Origin: Amborella trichopoda
Lineage: Eukaryota > Streptophyta > Magnoliopsida > Amborellales > Amborellaceae
DNA: 64,000 bases
Direction of reading: 5' to 3'
NCBI RefSeq assembly: GCF_000471905.2
Contig: NW_006495906.1
Span: 2,021,215 to 2,085,214, forward strand
Part shown: one piece after another, positions 11,061 through 21,779 of the stretch
Layout: every line of letters begins with the position of its first letter
Numbering within the stretch: the first letter of the stretch is position 1
The notes under the pieces: model-generated
What the model saw: the letters and a program-made list of their open reading frames with translations, nothing else
What the model was told of the DNA's origin: nothing
Databases searched by the model: none
Position numbers and translations under genes: made by a program

Positions 11061-11147
<87 letters not shown>
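10838..11147. repeat. (TA)n-(GA)n microsatellites flanking a 20-N assembly gap
   Basis: A (TA)n tract runs into (GA)n at about 10838-10900, and again at about 11063-11147. Between them lies cryptically simple sequence (ACTA, TAAC and CTAC phrases) with 20 N at 10952-10971. The repeated TA-to-GA transition on both sides suggests a collapsed or badly closed repeat. The true length here is unknown. Confidence 0.85.
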
Positions 11148-11149
<2 letters not shown>

Positions 11150-11151
<2 letters not shown>

Positions 11152-11660
11152 TGAGGCTATAAACAGTCAAATTAGAGCACATCTCAAAAATTTCACTAGA
11201 TAGAGTAACTGTCGCAACATTTTTGTTTAAGAGAGAGAAAGAAGCTTAAAATTTTAGGGAAAGAAATTATATCCAATTTTAGGTAAAGAAAGTACTTGAA
11301 ACTTTTTGAGAGAGAAATTGTCTCAAACATTTTAGAGAGAAACTATCTCAAAAGAGAGAGAAATTGTATCAAATTTTAGATAGAGAAAGTACTTAAATTT
11401 TATTAACTTTCACAAAAATTTTAGAGAGAGAAACTATCTCAAATTTTTTATGTTTTAAAGAGAGAAAGTATATTAAAATTTAAGAAAAATACTATATCAA
11501 ATTTTAAAGATAGAAACTATCGTAGAATTTTAGAGAGAGAATCTCTCTCAAATTTAATGTTTTAGAAGAAAAAGCATATTAAAATTTAAGAGAGTAGCGA
11601 TATCAAATTTTAGAGAGCGAAAGTACCTAAAAATTTAGAGAGAAACTATTTCAAAATTTT
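11150..11660. repeat. Partial MITE end followed by degenerate GAGAGAAA repeats
   Basis: 11150-11220 aligns with the right end of the 10148-10517 MITE read on the minus strand (GGCTATAAACAGTCAAATTA, then AAATTTCACTAGA). From 11220 to 11660 a loose tandem pattern of TCAAATTTTAGAGAGAGAAA phrases repeats about 10-12 times with variable spacing. Confidence 0.6.
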
Positions 11661-12479
11661 AAAGAACACGAAAAAACAATAATTCACTTGTCTAAAAACA
11701 TTACAAGGACTCAGTGAATAAAATCTCATACATTCAAATCCAAACAATTCTATCCAAAAGAAACTTCTAAATAATAGAGCACGCAACATACAAATTATAA
11801 AATAAATGCAAACAAATACTCACATCTCCACCGTATATTTTATAATCGAGTGCTTGGGGTCTTACAATTTGGATTGCGGTAGGATCCACCAATAATAGAT
11901 GGTCGAAATTATGGTTAAATTTTTTAATTATATATAAACTCTTTGACTACCATTCTAAAAGTCACATGTGTTTTAGAAATAATTGCATTACTTATTACTT
12001 TTTCATTGTTAGGAAAAACATTCGATAAGCCCATGGGCTTATATTATAGACTAAGCCACTTTGGAAGTAGAGATTTACTCGATCTTACAACATGTTTGGT
12101 TCGAGTGAAAAACATTTTTGGAAAACATCTTCACACAAAAAAAGATTAATTGATAGAGTTGCCAATTGGTGTTAAAAGATGAACTGAGATGAATTGGTAT
12201 GAAAATATTCTCATACCTAACTACATGAAGGAATTTTTTAACATTAAAATATTTTCACGTGAACCAATCATCCCCTTAAAATTTGCTAATTTCTAAAATT
12301 CATCAAGGCAATGAAAATCAGAACAAGGAGACAAAAAGAACATGTACAAAAAAGGGAGAAAATGAGTATGCTATTTTCAAGAAAGTAGGCTCTGTTTGGC
12401 ATGCACTGGAACTAGATTTTCAAGGATTCAAACTTTTTTCAAAAAAAAAACAAATTTCTCAATTAAAGATAACATGAAC
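11661..12479. other. Intergenic, nothing recognised
   Basis: AT-rich sequence. A short palindrome (TAAGCCCATGGGCTTA) lies near 12026-12041. The small open frames here show no domain and no codon bias that I can see. Confidence 0.5.
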
Positions 12480-12790
12480 ACCTTAATTACTTCACTTGAA
12501 GACTTGGAAATAAATGGGTTTATAAGGGGGAAAATGCATGTTTGTCATGGTATTCAACCATCGAGAAGACCCCCTGATTGCAATATTAATTAGCCCAATA
12601 CCAGCATGGGTAAGGTTCCCCAATCTTCCATGTCAGTTTTGGAACCCAGATCATCTCTCTTGCTTGGCTGTAGCCATAGGAACCCAATTCTCTATGGACA
12701 ATGCAATGAGAGTTTGCAAAAGAGCAGACTCTGCAAGAATATCTGCTCAACTTTTGGTGAATACACTGCAAGGGGAAGGATTCTTGCAGA
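12480..12790 (+). pseudogene. Fragment of a plant L1-type LINE ORF1
   Basis: The reading frame opened by the ATG at 12538 contains PAWVRFPNLPCQFWNPDHLS, then AIGT, DNAM and SARI motifs. This matches the region after the DUF4283 domain of plant L1 (non-LTR) ORF1 proteins, where a WVR-x-P-x-LP-x2-(Y/F)W motif is followed by an IG and an R-x-A-R-(I/V) motif. Only about 75 codons of similarity remain. The zinc knuckle, endonuclease and reverse transcriptase are absent, and no poly-A tail or target duplication was found. It is a dead fragment. The upstream part of the domain seems to continue in another frame before 12538, so at least one frameshift is likely. L1 ORF1 binds the element's RNA. Confidence 0.65.
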
Positions 12791-13183
12791 CAATAAAATT
12801 TGAAAAATCACTTGAACAGTGTTCCCATGGTATATCACTCGATGCCTTAAACTGATGCCAAAGGAATAAGAAACCTCAAACAAGGGACATGGTAAAAAGG
12901 GCTCACAAAGGGAAAGAACAAGCAGAAAAGGAACACCACGGAGCAGTAGGGCTCAACACAAGATGATACATACACCAACGTCGAGGACGAAGAACAATTT
13001 GCTACTCTAACTGTAGAACGGGAATAACATTCTACGTGATTGGTGAAAACCCGGTCCATCTCTTACCAAAATGTACAGATGGCTATAGCTAGAATAACAT
13101 ATTATAGTGTTTACGAGCATTACTACATGAAAGCAAGATTGAAATGCAGCAAACAATAGCAACTTAGAGTGCTGCAAATGAAT
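12791..13183. other. Intergenic, nothing recognised
   Basis: No domain or repeat is recognised. Overlapping short open frames on both strands give no recognisable product. Confidence 0.5.
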
Positions 13184-14101
13184 GCCATGGTTCAAGACAT
13201 AGTTACCGGGAGCGCCCAACTAGGGTGGCGCTCCTGATCTGGAATCCAGCTCCAAAGCCGGGATCTCGTCCGGAACCCGTTCCCAACGTTTTGGGAGCTC
13301 TCTCAGATTGTTAGGATTCTCGATCTCATTCACAACGGAGCTCGCTCCCGCTACCGCACAGATCTCGCTCCCACTGTCCCACGGAATGCGTTCCCAAACA
13401 AATTAGATCCTCGCTCTTAGAATTTTAGGATCGCGATCCCTATGTTCTCATAACTCCATCCTTAAGGAGGATCCCACCATAAATAAAAACAGAGCTACCC
13501 ACCATTAAAACAGTAGGGTTATCAGCTAAAAAATACATAGAAAATGGGCGTCCAGGACTCAAAGCAGTAATTCTAGGGTAATTTTTTGATACTCCATTAA
13601 AAATGTTAATTTGCTTTTCCAATCCTTTACAAAGGTTTTTCATTTGAATTTCTAATGAAAACCAGTCACCCAAATTCTAGAATTTATCAAGGCCAACTTC
13701 TATAACATACCTAAAATTTCCTTCTATATTCAAGCTTTTATGGTTTCCCTGTAAAATTAACAGCTTCCCATTTGATTTCTCTGCGTCTTGCTTGAGTTTT
13801 TCCAAATAGGAACGTATTTTTCTTAGATGGGGGCAAGACTCAACTTTAAATGGGATCCTGCTCCTGTTGTCTATGGGAGTGTGATCCTAATGAACATGGG
13901 AACACGATCCCATTTTACATGAAACGTTTTCCCATTAAATAAGGACCTCGATCCTAATGTATCGGGAACGCGCTCCCTGTATACAACTTTTACCCTCACC
14001 GGAACTCACTTCCCGAGCTCTGGAGCATTGGGCAGCCCTCGTTCCGACGCTCCCCAGAGCCGTTCCCTCTCCTGCTCCCTGTAACTGTGGTTCAACATGC
14101 T
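13184..14101. mobile_element. Non-autonomous TIR DNA transposon, ~0.9 kb, superfamily unassigned
   Basis: The outer ends are inverted repeats. The left end has GGTTCAAGACATAGTTAC then CGGGAGCG; the right end, on the minus strand, has GTTGAACCACAGTTAC then AGGGAGCAGG. Both flanks carry dense subterminal motifs of the type GGGAACGCG and GGGATCNCG (13220-13450 and 13850-14090), while the ~400 bp between them is AT-rich and non-coding. Subterminal motif clusters of this kind serve as transposase binding sites in several plant DNA transposon superfamilies. There is no transposase here, and the target duplication is unclear. Confidence 0.6.
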
Positions 14102-15416
14102 ACATAAACAATTGACAACTTCAAAGACAGAAAGAATAAGTAGAATTCGTTAAACAATTCTTTGATGATAATATGGCCTAGTTGGTAGTGAAGAATGCTC
14201 CGTGAAAATAGAGATGTAAAGGAAATGTAAGTTAGTAGCATAGCAAAAAATCACTTAAATTAGAGTATAGTGTCCTTGACAAAACATGATTTCTTGTACC
14301 TAATCACAAAACTAAACTACAAATCACAGTCTAAAACTTGTCAAATGTTTACATACTATTTGAGATTAGTACAATGGTTGGCTTAGCCGGAAAAGCGTAT
14401 AAAAAAGAAAAGAAAACCTTTCTTTCTATTGATCTTCTTGCTTGAATCAAGTTCTCACTACGAAAGTTTTACCCACAAATTCATCACCCCTGTTTTCAAT
14501 CTCTCTCTTGCTCTTTATTAATTAGTGTATGTTGGATTTATGTTGCCTTTAAAAGCCTTATGAGTGCTTGTAAAATGAAATGATACAGTGGAACATGAAC
14601 TCAGTGGGAGTGCTGTCCCTCGTGGACTATACTAAGCTAACGATATTTGCAAATATGAAATTGTGCTTGATGATCTAGGCCAGACAGTTGGAAAAAACCC
14701 ATTTTACCTGGGAATAGAATATCAACCGATACGAGTTCTAATGGGTCACCCCTTGATGAGGTTGGAGTATGCCCGGATGAGTGAGTCGAGGGATTGTGTG
14801 ACCTTGGTGTGTGATGGTAGCCTACAAAGACGGGGGCCAAAAGCCTCATCCATGTACTATCATACGATAGACCGTTTTGGGAAAGCAATCCATCTTTCAA
14901 GGTGAAGTTTATGCATGTACGAGATATACCCCTATGCACCATAGGAGCTGTGGTAGCATCAGGTCTAGGTAACATTGACTCGTCTCTAGGGGAGGACCTG
15001 AAATCCATAGATTGGGATTATGGCTCATCTGCTAGACTTTGGTGACCCGCTAATGAGCCCCTGCTTGGACTGTGGGTCATAGGAGACACTAGGTCGGTTC
15101 GATAAAGCAAGTGTGGTCTGTATTCCACAGTTGAAGGTGGAGTGCCCCATGATTGTTGATTTAATTCCTAAGAAATATGAATAAATTTCCCACTAAATTA
15201 ATTTATTTATGTTTTTTTTATGATATAAATTATTTTAAAATTATTATTTGAATTTTTATGAACGTCTGGATATTTTATTTATGAAATTTGGATTTTTAAA
15301 ATTAAAGATATTGAACTTACAATGGTTTAAATATTCAAGTAAATATTCTAAAATTATTTCTATTATTTTTAAATATAAAATAAAATTTCATGGGGGCACA
15401 TTGTGCACATGGGCCG
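14102..15416. other. Intergenic, possibly an old LTR remnant
   Basis: No gene is supported. 14637-15150 has higher GC and coding-like frames on both strands, but the predicted peptides match no family I recognise. The texture (for example GAGTGAGTCGAGGGATTGTG) resembles plant Ty3/gypsy LTR sequence. 15180-15390 is very AT-rich. This is the sequence into which element A inserted. Confidence 0.4.
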
Positions 15417-15715
15417 AGTTAGGTGACTTGATCTCGCCCCCCGGATCTAAAAGATCTGGCTGCACGTGTCTCGGGTCTTAGAGCAACCCGAGACTTTGAG
15501 ATCACTCTCTCAGGAACCTTGCTCAAGACCAAGGGCAGGTATACCAACTGATGAGAGAGGAATTTAAGGTGGGTTCGAGACTTACTTGGGTTGGATTGCG
15601 TGGAGCCCTCTTAGATCACAAAGAAAGTCCCCCTAGACCTACAACTGGTTTGAAATCGCCTCCTTGGGCCTGTATTCTCCTTTATCTACAGTCACACACA
15701 TGTGGTTAATTTTAC

Positions 15716-15750
15716 AAAACAAGTGGGCCAAATGACCCCACCTTGTCTTT
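15716..15750 (-). other. Conserved LTR hairpin H1 (A 3' LTR copy)
   Basis: On the minus strand AAGACAAGG-TGGGGTC pairs with GGCCCA-CTTGTTTT around an ATTT loop. Arms and loop differ from the C and B copies at several places while much of the pairing is kept. A second stem, CTCGGGT/ACCCGAG, lies at 15470-15492. Confidence 0.7.
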
Positions 15751-16109
15751 GGGTGAATGTACACAGGCATGCACATTCAAAGAAGAAAAGAGAAGAGATG
15801 ATGAAATGAGGGTTGGGCGAAGGAAGAAGAGAGAAGAATACAAAAGAAAGAGACATTTGACCAGGTGACTAGCCTAGCACAGTGGCTAGATTGGCATGAT
15901 GATTGACCTGACATGGTAGCAAGACAGGCACGGTAACACGGATCGGCACAACGTCAATATTACTTGACAACAGAACACCGACACCAACCAGCCTGGCACA
16001 ACGACTAGTTCGACGTGGCAGCAAGACGGACATGATAACTTAGACTTGAACAATGGTAATACTGCTTGACGACGAGACTACTATGACAATGCTAGACTTG
16101 TCCCTTAGT

Positions 16110-16570
16110 CAATTAAAAAGGAAGAGGAAGAACAAAGAGAAAGAAGAGAGATAAAGAGAGAGAGAAGAAGAAAGATAGGAGAAGAGGAAAGAGAAGAAGA
16201 ATAAGAAAAGAATAGTGTACACAAGAGAAAAGAAGAAGAATAGAAGAGAAGAGACGAGAAGAGGGAAGAAAGAAGAGACACGAGACAAGAGGATATAAAA
16301 CAAAGTAAAGAAGAGGGAAGAAAGAAGAGACAAGAGACAAGAGGATATAAAAGAAAGTAAAGAAGAGGGAAGAAGAATGAAAGCAGAAGAAAAGGAGACA
16401 GAAAAAAAGAGAGAGAAAGAGAAGACAAGAGATAAAAAGGAAAGAGAGGAGAAGAGAGAGAAAAAGAGAGAGAAAAGAAGAGAGAGAAAGAAAAGAGAAG
16501 AGATAAAAAGAAGAGAGAGAAGAGACAAGAGAGAGAAGAGATAGACGATAGAGAAAAGAGGTGAGACAAA
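16110..16570 (-). repeat. Polypurine/polypyrimidine tract of the A 3' LTR leader
   Basis: About 460 bp almost purely A/G on the plus strand, so C/T on the element's sense strand. It creates long minus-strand open frames of Ser/Leu/Phe-rich low-complexity peptide that are not genes. Equivalent tracts lie in the A 5' LTR (63480-63920), LTR1 (19850-20150) and LTR4 (38335-38640). A second purine-rich stretch covers 17270-17640. Confidence 0.85.
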
Positions 16571-16609
16571 ATAATGGAGACAGAAGCATGAGCCATCCAT
16601 AATAGAGGA

Positions 16610-16790
16610 AAGAGGAGAGAGAAAGAACATGGACGGCAATGGACTTCGGCCGTCCATGACATAGGAAAGCAGAGAAAGAAAGAACATGGATGACAATGAA
16701 CTTCCACCATCCATGATAGAGAAAAGAGGATAGAGAAAGAACATGGACGACGATGAACTTCTACCGCCCATGTCAGAGAGACAGACAGGA
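16610..16790 (-). repeat. Hairpin minisatellite in the A 3' LTR (three units)
   Basis: Three tandem units of ~58 bp, each with a self-complementary core. At 16628-16658 CATGGACGGC pairs with GCCGTCCATG. At about 16685-16715 CATGGATG pairs with CATCCATG. A third, weaker copy is at about 16741-16771. This is the same unit as the longer arrays in LTR1 and LTR4 of B. Confidence 0.85.
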
Positions 16791-17665
16791 ACGAGAAAGA
16801 GAGAATCACACGCGGCATTAGTCATCGCTGCCAGTGTCGGAAGAAACTCAGACACGACCCGGCCCGCCACTCGAAAAAGGGCCTGGTTCAATGTCCTTGT
16901 CAAATAATGAAGAAAAGAACGTTATGCATAGCGATGAACATCACCGTGCACAATATGGGAAAAGGGAAATTTGGACAAAGGCCCGGCCCACCACTCAGGT
17001 TGAGGCCAAGCCCACTGTGTATATTTTCAAAAGATAAGAGAAGAATGAGAATGTCAGGCCCGACGATGAGCATCGCCGTGCATGGCCAGAGAGGAGAGAT
17101 AATGGGAGAGAGCTGGAGGAGAGATAAGGAAAAAGAAAGAAAGAGATTAAGAGAGATGAATAATAAGGATAGAGGAGAGAAGGAAACACGCATGGCGATG
17201 CCACCGCCATGTGTGTTAGAGAGAGAAGAAAATAGGAAGAGAGATTCGTGCATGACGTTACCATCACTGTGCATATTCAAACAGAGAGAGACAGAGAGAA
17301 AGATAGAGCAGAAAGAGAAGAAGGAAGCAAGGAGAAGATAAAGAGAGAGAACGAAGAGGAAACGAAGGAAAGCAGGGAGAAAAGAGGGAAGAAGAAGAAG
17401 AGAGAAAGGGAGAGACATGCGAGACGATGGTTACTGTCGTGCATGTTTGAGAGGGAGATGAGATACAAAGAGAAACGAGATGAGGAGAAAGAAAAGAGAT
17501 AGAAACTAGAGGAGGAGAGAGAAAGAGATAGATTTGAGAGGAAAGAGAAAGATAGATATGAGAGAAGGAGAGAGATAGAGATGTGAGGAGATAAGAGAGA
17601 GGAGAGAGAAGAGAGAAATGGGAGAAGAGAGAGAATTATCTTACTGAGGTACGACCTTTACTTCT

Positions 17666-17703
<38 letters not shown>

Positions 17704-17805
17704 AGACACACCCATGAAATCAAATTAAAAGCACAAACTTTATTAATCAATTGAAAGTATGAGGGGAGGCCAAGGAAGAACCCTTTACATTTAGGTTTAG
17801 CATGT

Positions 17806-17812
17806 ATTTATA
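17806..17812 (-). promoter_or_regulatory. TATA box of the A 3' LTR
   Basis: TATAAAT on the minus strand, following the family phrase CATGTTTGGGCCCAATTC. Its place relative to the conserved upstream block matches the TATA regions of the C LTR and of LTR3. Confidence 0.6.
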
Positions 17813-19849
17813 GAATTGGGCCCAAACATGAGTGGTTGCCCAAAAATATCTCAATTGATGATAATTAAAGTTATTTTGAATTAAAAACAATTCTAAAAAT
17901 GGGTGCAAAATGACTATTTTGCCCCTGCCTAACAATTCATGGAATTCTAAAACAGTCCTTGTTTTTGCCCTAAACGTGCGTGATCTTCTGTGGATGATCC
18001 GAGGTTGCTCTGGTGCTCGTTTGTTAGAAAGATGCTTGTTTTCTAGTAGGGCTCGGCATGGCGATCGATTTGATACCAACTTCGAGCCATGGATCATTTT
18101 TAAGCCACGATTGCGAGACTTGAAATTTAGATGAATCTTGAAAAGTTTGGATCGATAGTGTGCTCATTGCTTGATGTTTTTCCATGATTTATTTGTTGGA
18201 TTACACTAAGCATGCCGTCACGATCGCGTGGCAACAAACGTAGCTTGATTTCATGCCCGAACGAAGATTTTTTGATCTTGGGTTTTTGACCGGAATCTGA
18301 ATTTCGACGGCCAAAATTTGCAGTCCCTTCGACGCCTTTGTGTGCGAAATCTGACCATGCATCATGTACGGGGTTTGGACCAGAGATAGTCATAGACCTT
18401 ACACACACGATGAAACTGTGTTTGAACACATTTTTCAACACCTTGAGTCCCGATGCGAAGTAAAGGAGAAATCAGTTAATAAAACCTTAACATAGAGTGG
18501 AATTCTTGACAATCTCATAATTTCCCTTGAATGGGTCAAAATCTTCTTAAGCACTCCAAAATGGCACTTGCCAAGTTTCGTCTCAATCTGACATGTCTAA
18601 GCCAACGTAGACAAATAAACAGTTTCAGAAAAATCAGCCTCTAGCACATTGAAATGGACCTCATAACTACAATTATACTTTTGATGTATTAAACAGCTAT
18701 GGAACCACCACCATTGGAACCGGCACGGTCGAAAACCCTTATGGGTCAATTTTCAGTCTAGTCAGACATTCCAGGACAAAGTTATGAGTAAAAAGGGGTA
18801 GGCTACATGCTATTCCCGCGCGGCCTGCCTGCATCAATCTCCATTAAAGGAGGCTGGTGTGCATAGTCTCATGTAGCAACTTCAAAGACTCATATCTCAC
18901 TCGTTCTAAGTCAGATCACTCTCAAATTTGGTGAGCGTGTTCGTCTTATCAAGACGAGCCTTTTGATATGTGGCACGACCCGTGACAATATCCGAACAGG
19001 GAGAAAAACTAGAGAGAAGTTGATGTTTCGTGAAGATAGATGCAAAAAATTCAACAGCAGCACGTCTTGCTCAAGCAACCATATCACGACGCTCGCATAC
19101 TTGATCAATGTGAAACCAACTGTATTATGTACGTAAGGTCCGAGGCTATCTCTGGTCCGAACCTCGCTTATGATGAATGTTTGAATTCAGCACACGAAGG
19201 CGACAAAATTGCAGCAGATTCGAGCCAAAAACCCAAGACGAAAAAATCTTCATCTGAACATGAAATCGAGCTACGTTTGTTGCCATGCGATTGTGACCAC
19301 ATGCTCAGTGTGATTCAATGGAGAAATAAATAAAAAAATCAAGAAACAAGCACATTATCGATCAAATTTTTTCAAGATCTTTGCAAATTTCAAGTAGCAT
19401 GATCGTGGTCCAAAAAGGCGATCTATGGTTCGAAGTTGGTATCAAAGCGATCGTCATGCCGAGCCTACAAGAAAGCAATCATCTTTCAACCAAACGGACG
19501 GTGGAGCAACCCCGAATCATCCATGGAAGATCACACAAGTTCTAGGGCAGCAGTAGGAACTATTTTGAAATTTCTTCTATTGTTGGGCAGGGTCAAAACA
19601 ATCCTTTTGCACCCAATTTTAGAAGTTCTTTTAATTCAATTAAATTTTAATTATTATCAATTTATGTAGTTTTTGGGCGTACACCCATGTTTGGGCCCAA
19701 TTTTACAAGTACATGTTAAACACAAGTGTTATAGGGAACCCTAGATTTTTCAATACTCATCAATACAATTTGAGAGTTTTGATGGGTATGTCTTGGAGAG
19801 AGAGAGAAAGGAGAGAGAAGAACAGGTTTGGTACCTTTTGGTGAAGGTA

Positions 19850-20150
19850 ATTTTCTCTCTCCTCTCATCTCTCTCTTTTCTCTCTCCTCCTCTCATCTCT
19901 CTTTCTCTCTCCACCTCTCATCTCTCTCTTTTTCTCCTCCTCTCATCTCTCTCTTTCTCTCTCCTCTTCTCATCTATCTCTTTCCCTCTCTTCGTCTTTA
20001 TCTCTCTCTTTCTCTCTCTTCTCATCTATATCTCTCTTTCCTTTTCTTCTCTGATATTTTTTATTCACTTTCCTTCTCTCTCTTCTATCTTTCTTTTCTT
20101 TCTTCTTCACATCCTTTCTCTCTCCTTGTTCTTTCTCTTTCCTCTCTATG
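19850..20150 (+). repeat. Pyrimidine-rich leader tract of LTR1
   Basis: About 300 bp almost purely C/T (CTCTCTCT and TCTTTC phrases), just after the conserved GGTACC/GGTAA leader block. Overlapping low-complexity open frames here are not genes. Confidence 0.85.
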
Positions 20151-20249
20151 TTCATGCATGGCAGAGCCTGTCGCCTAGCATGATGTATTCTTGTTTTTAG
20201 GACCTAAACAGCAAGCCGAACCTCTATCAAAGTTCACTTATTCCCCTAT

Positions 20250-20830
20250 GTCATGGATGGTGGAAGCTCATCACCATCCATGTTTTCTCTCTCTTCCAAT
20301 TCTTGTGTCGTGGACGGTAGAAGCTCATCGCCGTCCATGTTTTCTCTCTCTTATTCCCTTGTGTCATGGACGGTAGAAGCTCCTTGCCGTCCATGTTTTC
20401 TCTCTTCTAATTCTTGTGTCATGGACGGCGGAAGTCCATCGCCGTCCATGTTTTCTCTTTCCTCTTCTCTTCTCTGTCATGAATAGCGGAAGCTCATCAC
20501 CATCCAATGTATTCTCTCTATTTTGATTCTTCTGTCATAGATGGCAGAAGCTCATCGTCGTCCATGTTTTTTCTCTCTTCACTTCTCTATCATGGACGGT
20601 GGATGATCATCGCCGTCCATGTTTTCTCTATCTTCTGATTCCTCTGTCATGGACGGCGGAAGCTCATCGTCGTCCATGTTTGCTCTCTCTTCACTTCTCT
20701 ATCATGGATGGCCGAAGCTCATCGTCGTCCATGTCTTCTCTCTCTTCTGATTCCTTTGTCATGGACAGTGGATGCTCAACGTCGTCCATATTTTCTCTCT
20801 CTTCTCAATCCTCTGTCATGTTCCCTATCT
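20250..20830 (+). repeat. Hairpin minisatellite in LTR1, ~56-bp unit, about 10 copies
   Basis: Units start at 20251, 20308, 20364, 20419 and onward at a period of 55-57 bp. Each has a stem-loop core followed by a TTTTCTCTCTCTTC spacer. In the first, CATGGATGGTG (20252-20262) pairs with CACCATCCATG (20272-20282), an 11-bp stem with a 9-base loop. In other units the arms are GGACGG/CCGTCC. Changes in one arm are often matched in the other. Confidence 0.9.
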
Positions 20831-21355
20831 ATCTTTTCTCTCTCTTCTTCCCCCTTTCCTCTTCTTTTTTACTGTTTCTTTCTTCTTCTTTTCCTCTCTC
20901 TCTTTCCTTTCTTTTTCTCACGTGCATGACATCGGTAGTACTGCGCATGCCTTTCCCTCTCTCTTTCTTTTCTCTCTTCTCTTCTTTCCCTCTTGATTGA
21001 TCAAGGGAGGCTAAGTCAAGCACTGCCATGGTAGTCTTATCGTCTAGCAGTACAGTCGCTGTGCCGGTTTTAGTTACCAAGCCCGCCTTATTGCCACGAT
21101 AGGCTAGCTATCTGCCAGGCCGACAGATGATCGTTCTGTTGTCTAGTAATATTGTCGTTGTGTCGGTCTAGTAATCGTGCCTGTCTTGCTACCTCAACAG
21201 ATCAATCACTTGTCGGTCTAGCTATTGTGCTAGTCCAGCCACCTAGTCAAATTCTTATCTTCCCCATTCTTCTATTCTATCTCTTTCTTATTCTTTCATC
21301 TATTACCTTATCCTATTTCTTATTTTTAATGTGCATGACTATGTTCATTCGCCCA

Positions 21356-21389
21356 AAGATAAGGAGGGGTCACTTGACCCACTTGTCTT
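21356..21389 (+). other. Conserved LTR hairpin H1 (LTR1 copy)
   Basis: AAGATAAGGAGGGGTC, loop ACTT, then GACCCACTTGTCTT; it forms a stem of about 14 pairs. It sits just before the conserved GATTGCAG and AAGGGAGGCGATTC-like block, as in the other LTRs. Confidence 0.7.
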
Positions 21390-21689
21390 GTAAATTTACC
21401 ATGTGTATGTGATTGCAGAACAGGAAAGTACGGTCCAAGGGACGTGATTCCGAACCAGTTTTATGACTAGAGGGCTTTCTTCTTGATCTAAGAGGACGCC
21501 CATGCGAGTAAGCCCGAGTAAGTCCCAAACCCACCTTAAATTCCTCTCTCATTGGTTGATATACCTGGCCTCACTTCTGAGCATGGTTCCAAGAGAGTGA
21601 TTTCAAAGTCCCGGGTTACCCCAAAACTCGAGACATGTGCCGCTAGATCATCCAGATCCAGAGGGTAAGATCGAGGTATCTAACTAGCT

Positions 21690-21708
21690 TGGAGACTCCA
21701 CTAGGGAC
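21690..21708 (+). promoter_or_regulatory. Primer-binding site of element B
   Basis: TGGAGACTCCACTAGGGAC begins three bases after the LTR1 end. It is a variant of A's TGGCGGCTCCACTGGGGAC. A TGGCGACTC-x2-CTGGGGA-type site complementary to a plant arginine tRNA 3' end is known for Ogre-type elements; the match here is from memory of that motif. Confidence 0.65.
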
Positions 21709-21779
21709 TTACTAACCCTTCGTCGGATCATTCTTGGTTGGCTAGTCTTTCCTTTGTTTTTTTGTTTTCACACACCACA

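Larger units (their letters stand above)
15417..18418 (-). repeat. 3' LTR of element A, distal piece
   Basis: This piece holds the promoter, leader, hairpin arrays and terminal hairpins of A's 3' LTR. Its left edge (GTTAGGTGACTTGATCTCG, plus strand) is the LTR end equivalent to 62788 on the 5' LTR side. Its right edge at 18418 stops in the middle of the family consensus; the sequence that should come next resumes at 40159-40857. The interruption is element B. No primer site follows the left edge, as expected for a 3' LTR. Confidence 0.8.
18419..21686 (+). repeat. LTR1 (5' LTR) of element B
   Basis: 3.27 kb, from TGTTTGAACACATTTTTC to TCTAACTA, directly followed by the primer site. It shares start, body blocks, pyrimidine leader, hairpin array and terminal hairpins with LTR4 and with A's LTRs, so these four form one subfamily. 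The block 21000-21245 holds two or three imperfect copies of a GTCTAGTAGTATTGTCGTTG-like phrase also present in the other LTRs. Confidence 0.85.

Noticed and set aside
14637-15008. Candidate host gene on the minus strand (123 residues)
   Set aside because: No recognisable domain, no splice structure, and coding-like frames on both strands; more like decayed repeat sequence.
16105-16903. Long minus-strand open frames (237 and 264 residues) rich in Ser, Leu and Phe
   Set aside because: They arise from the A/G-only tract and hairpin array of A's 3' LTR; no domain, and overlapping frames are equally open. The same applies to 63477-63999, 19793-20200 and 38273-38701.
20250-20830. Possible CRISPR-like repeat-spacer array
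   Set aside because: The spacers are also repeated, the genome is plant, and the same units lie inside LTRs. The 22-bp and 35-bp arrays were rejected for the same reason.
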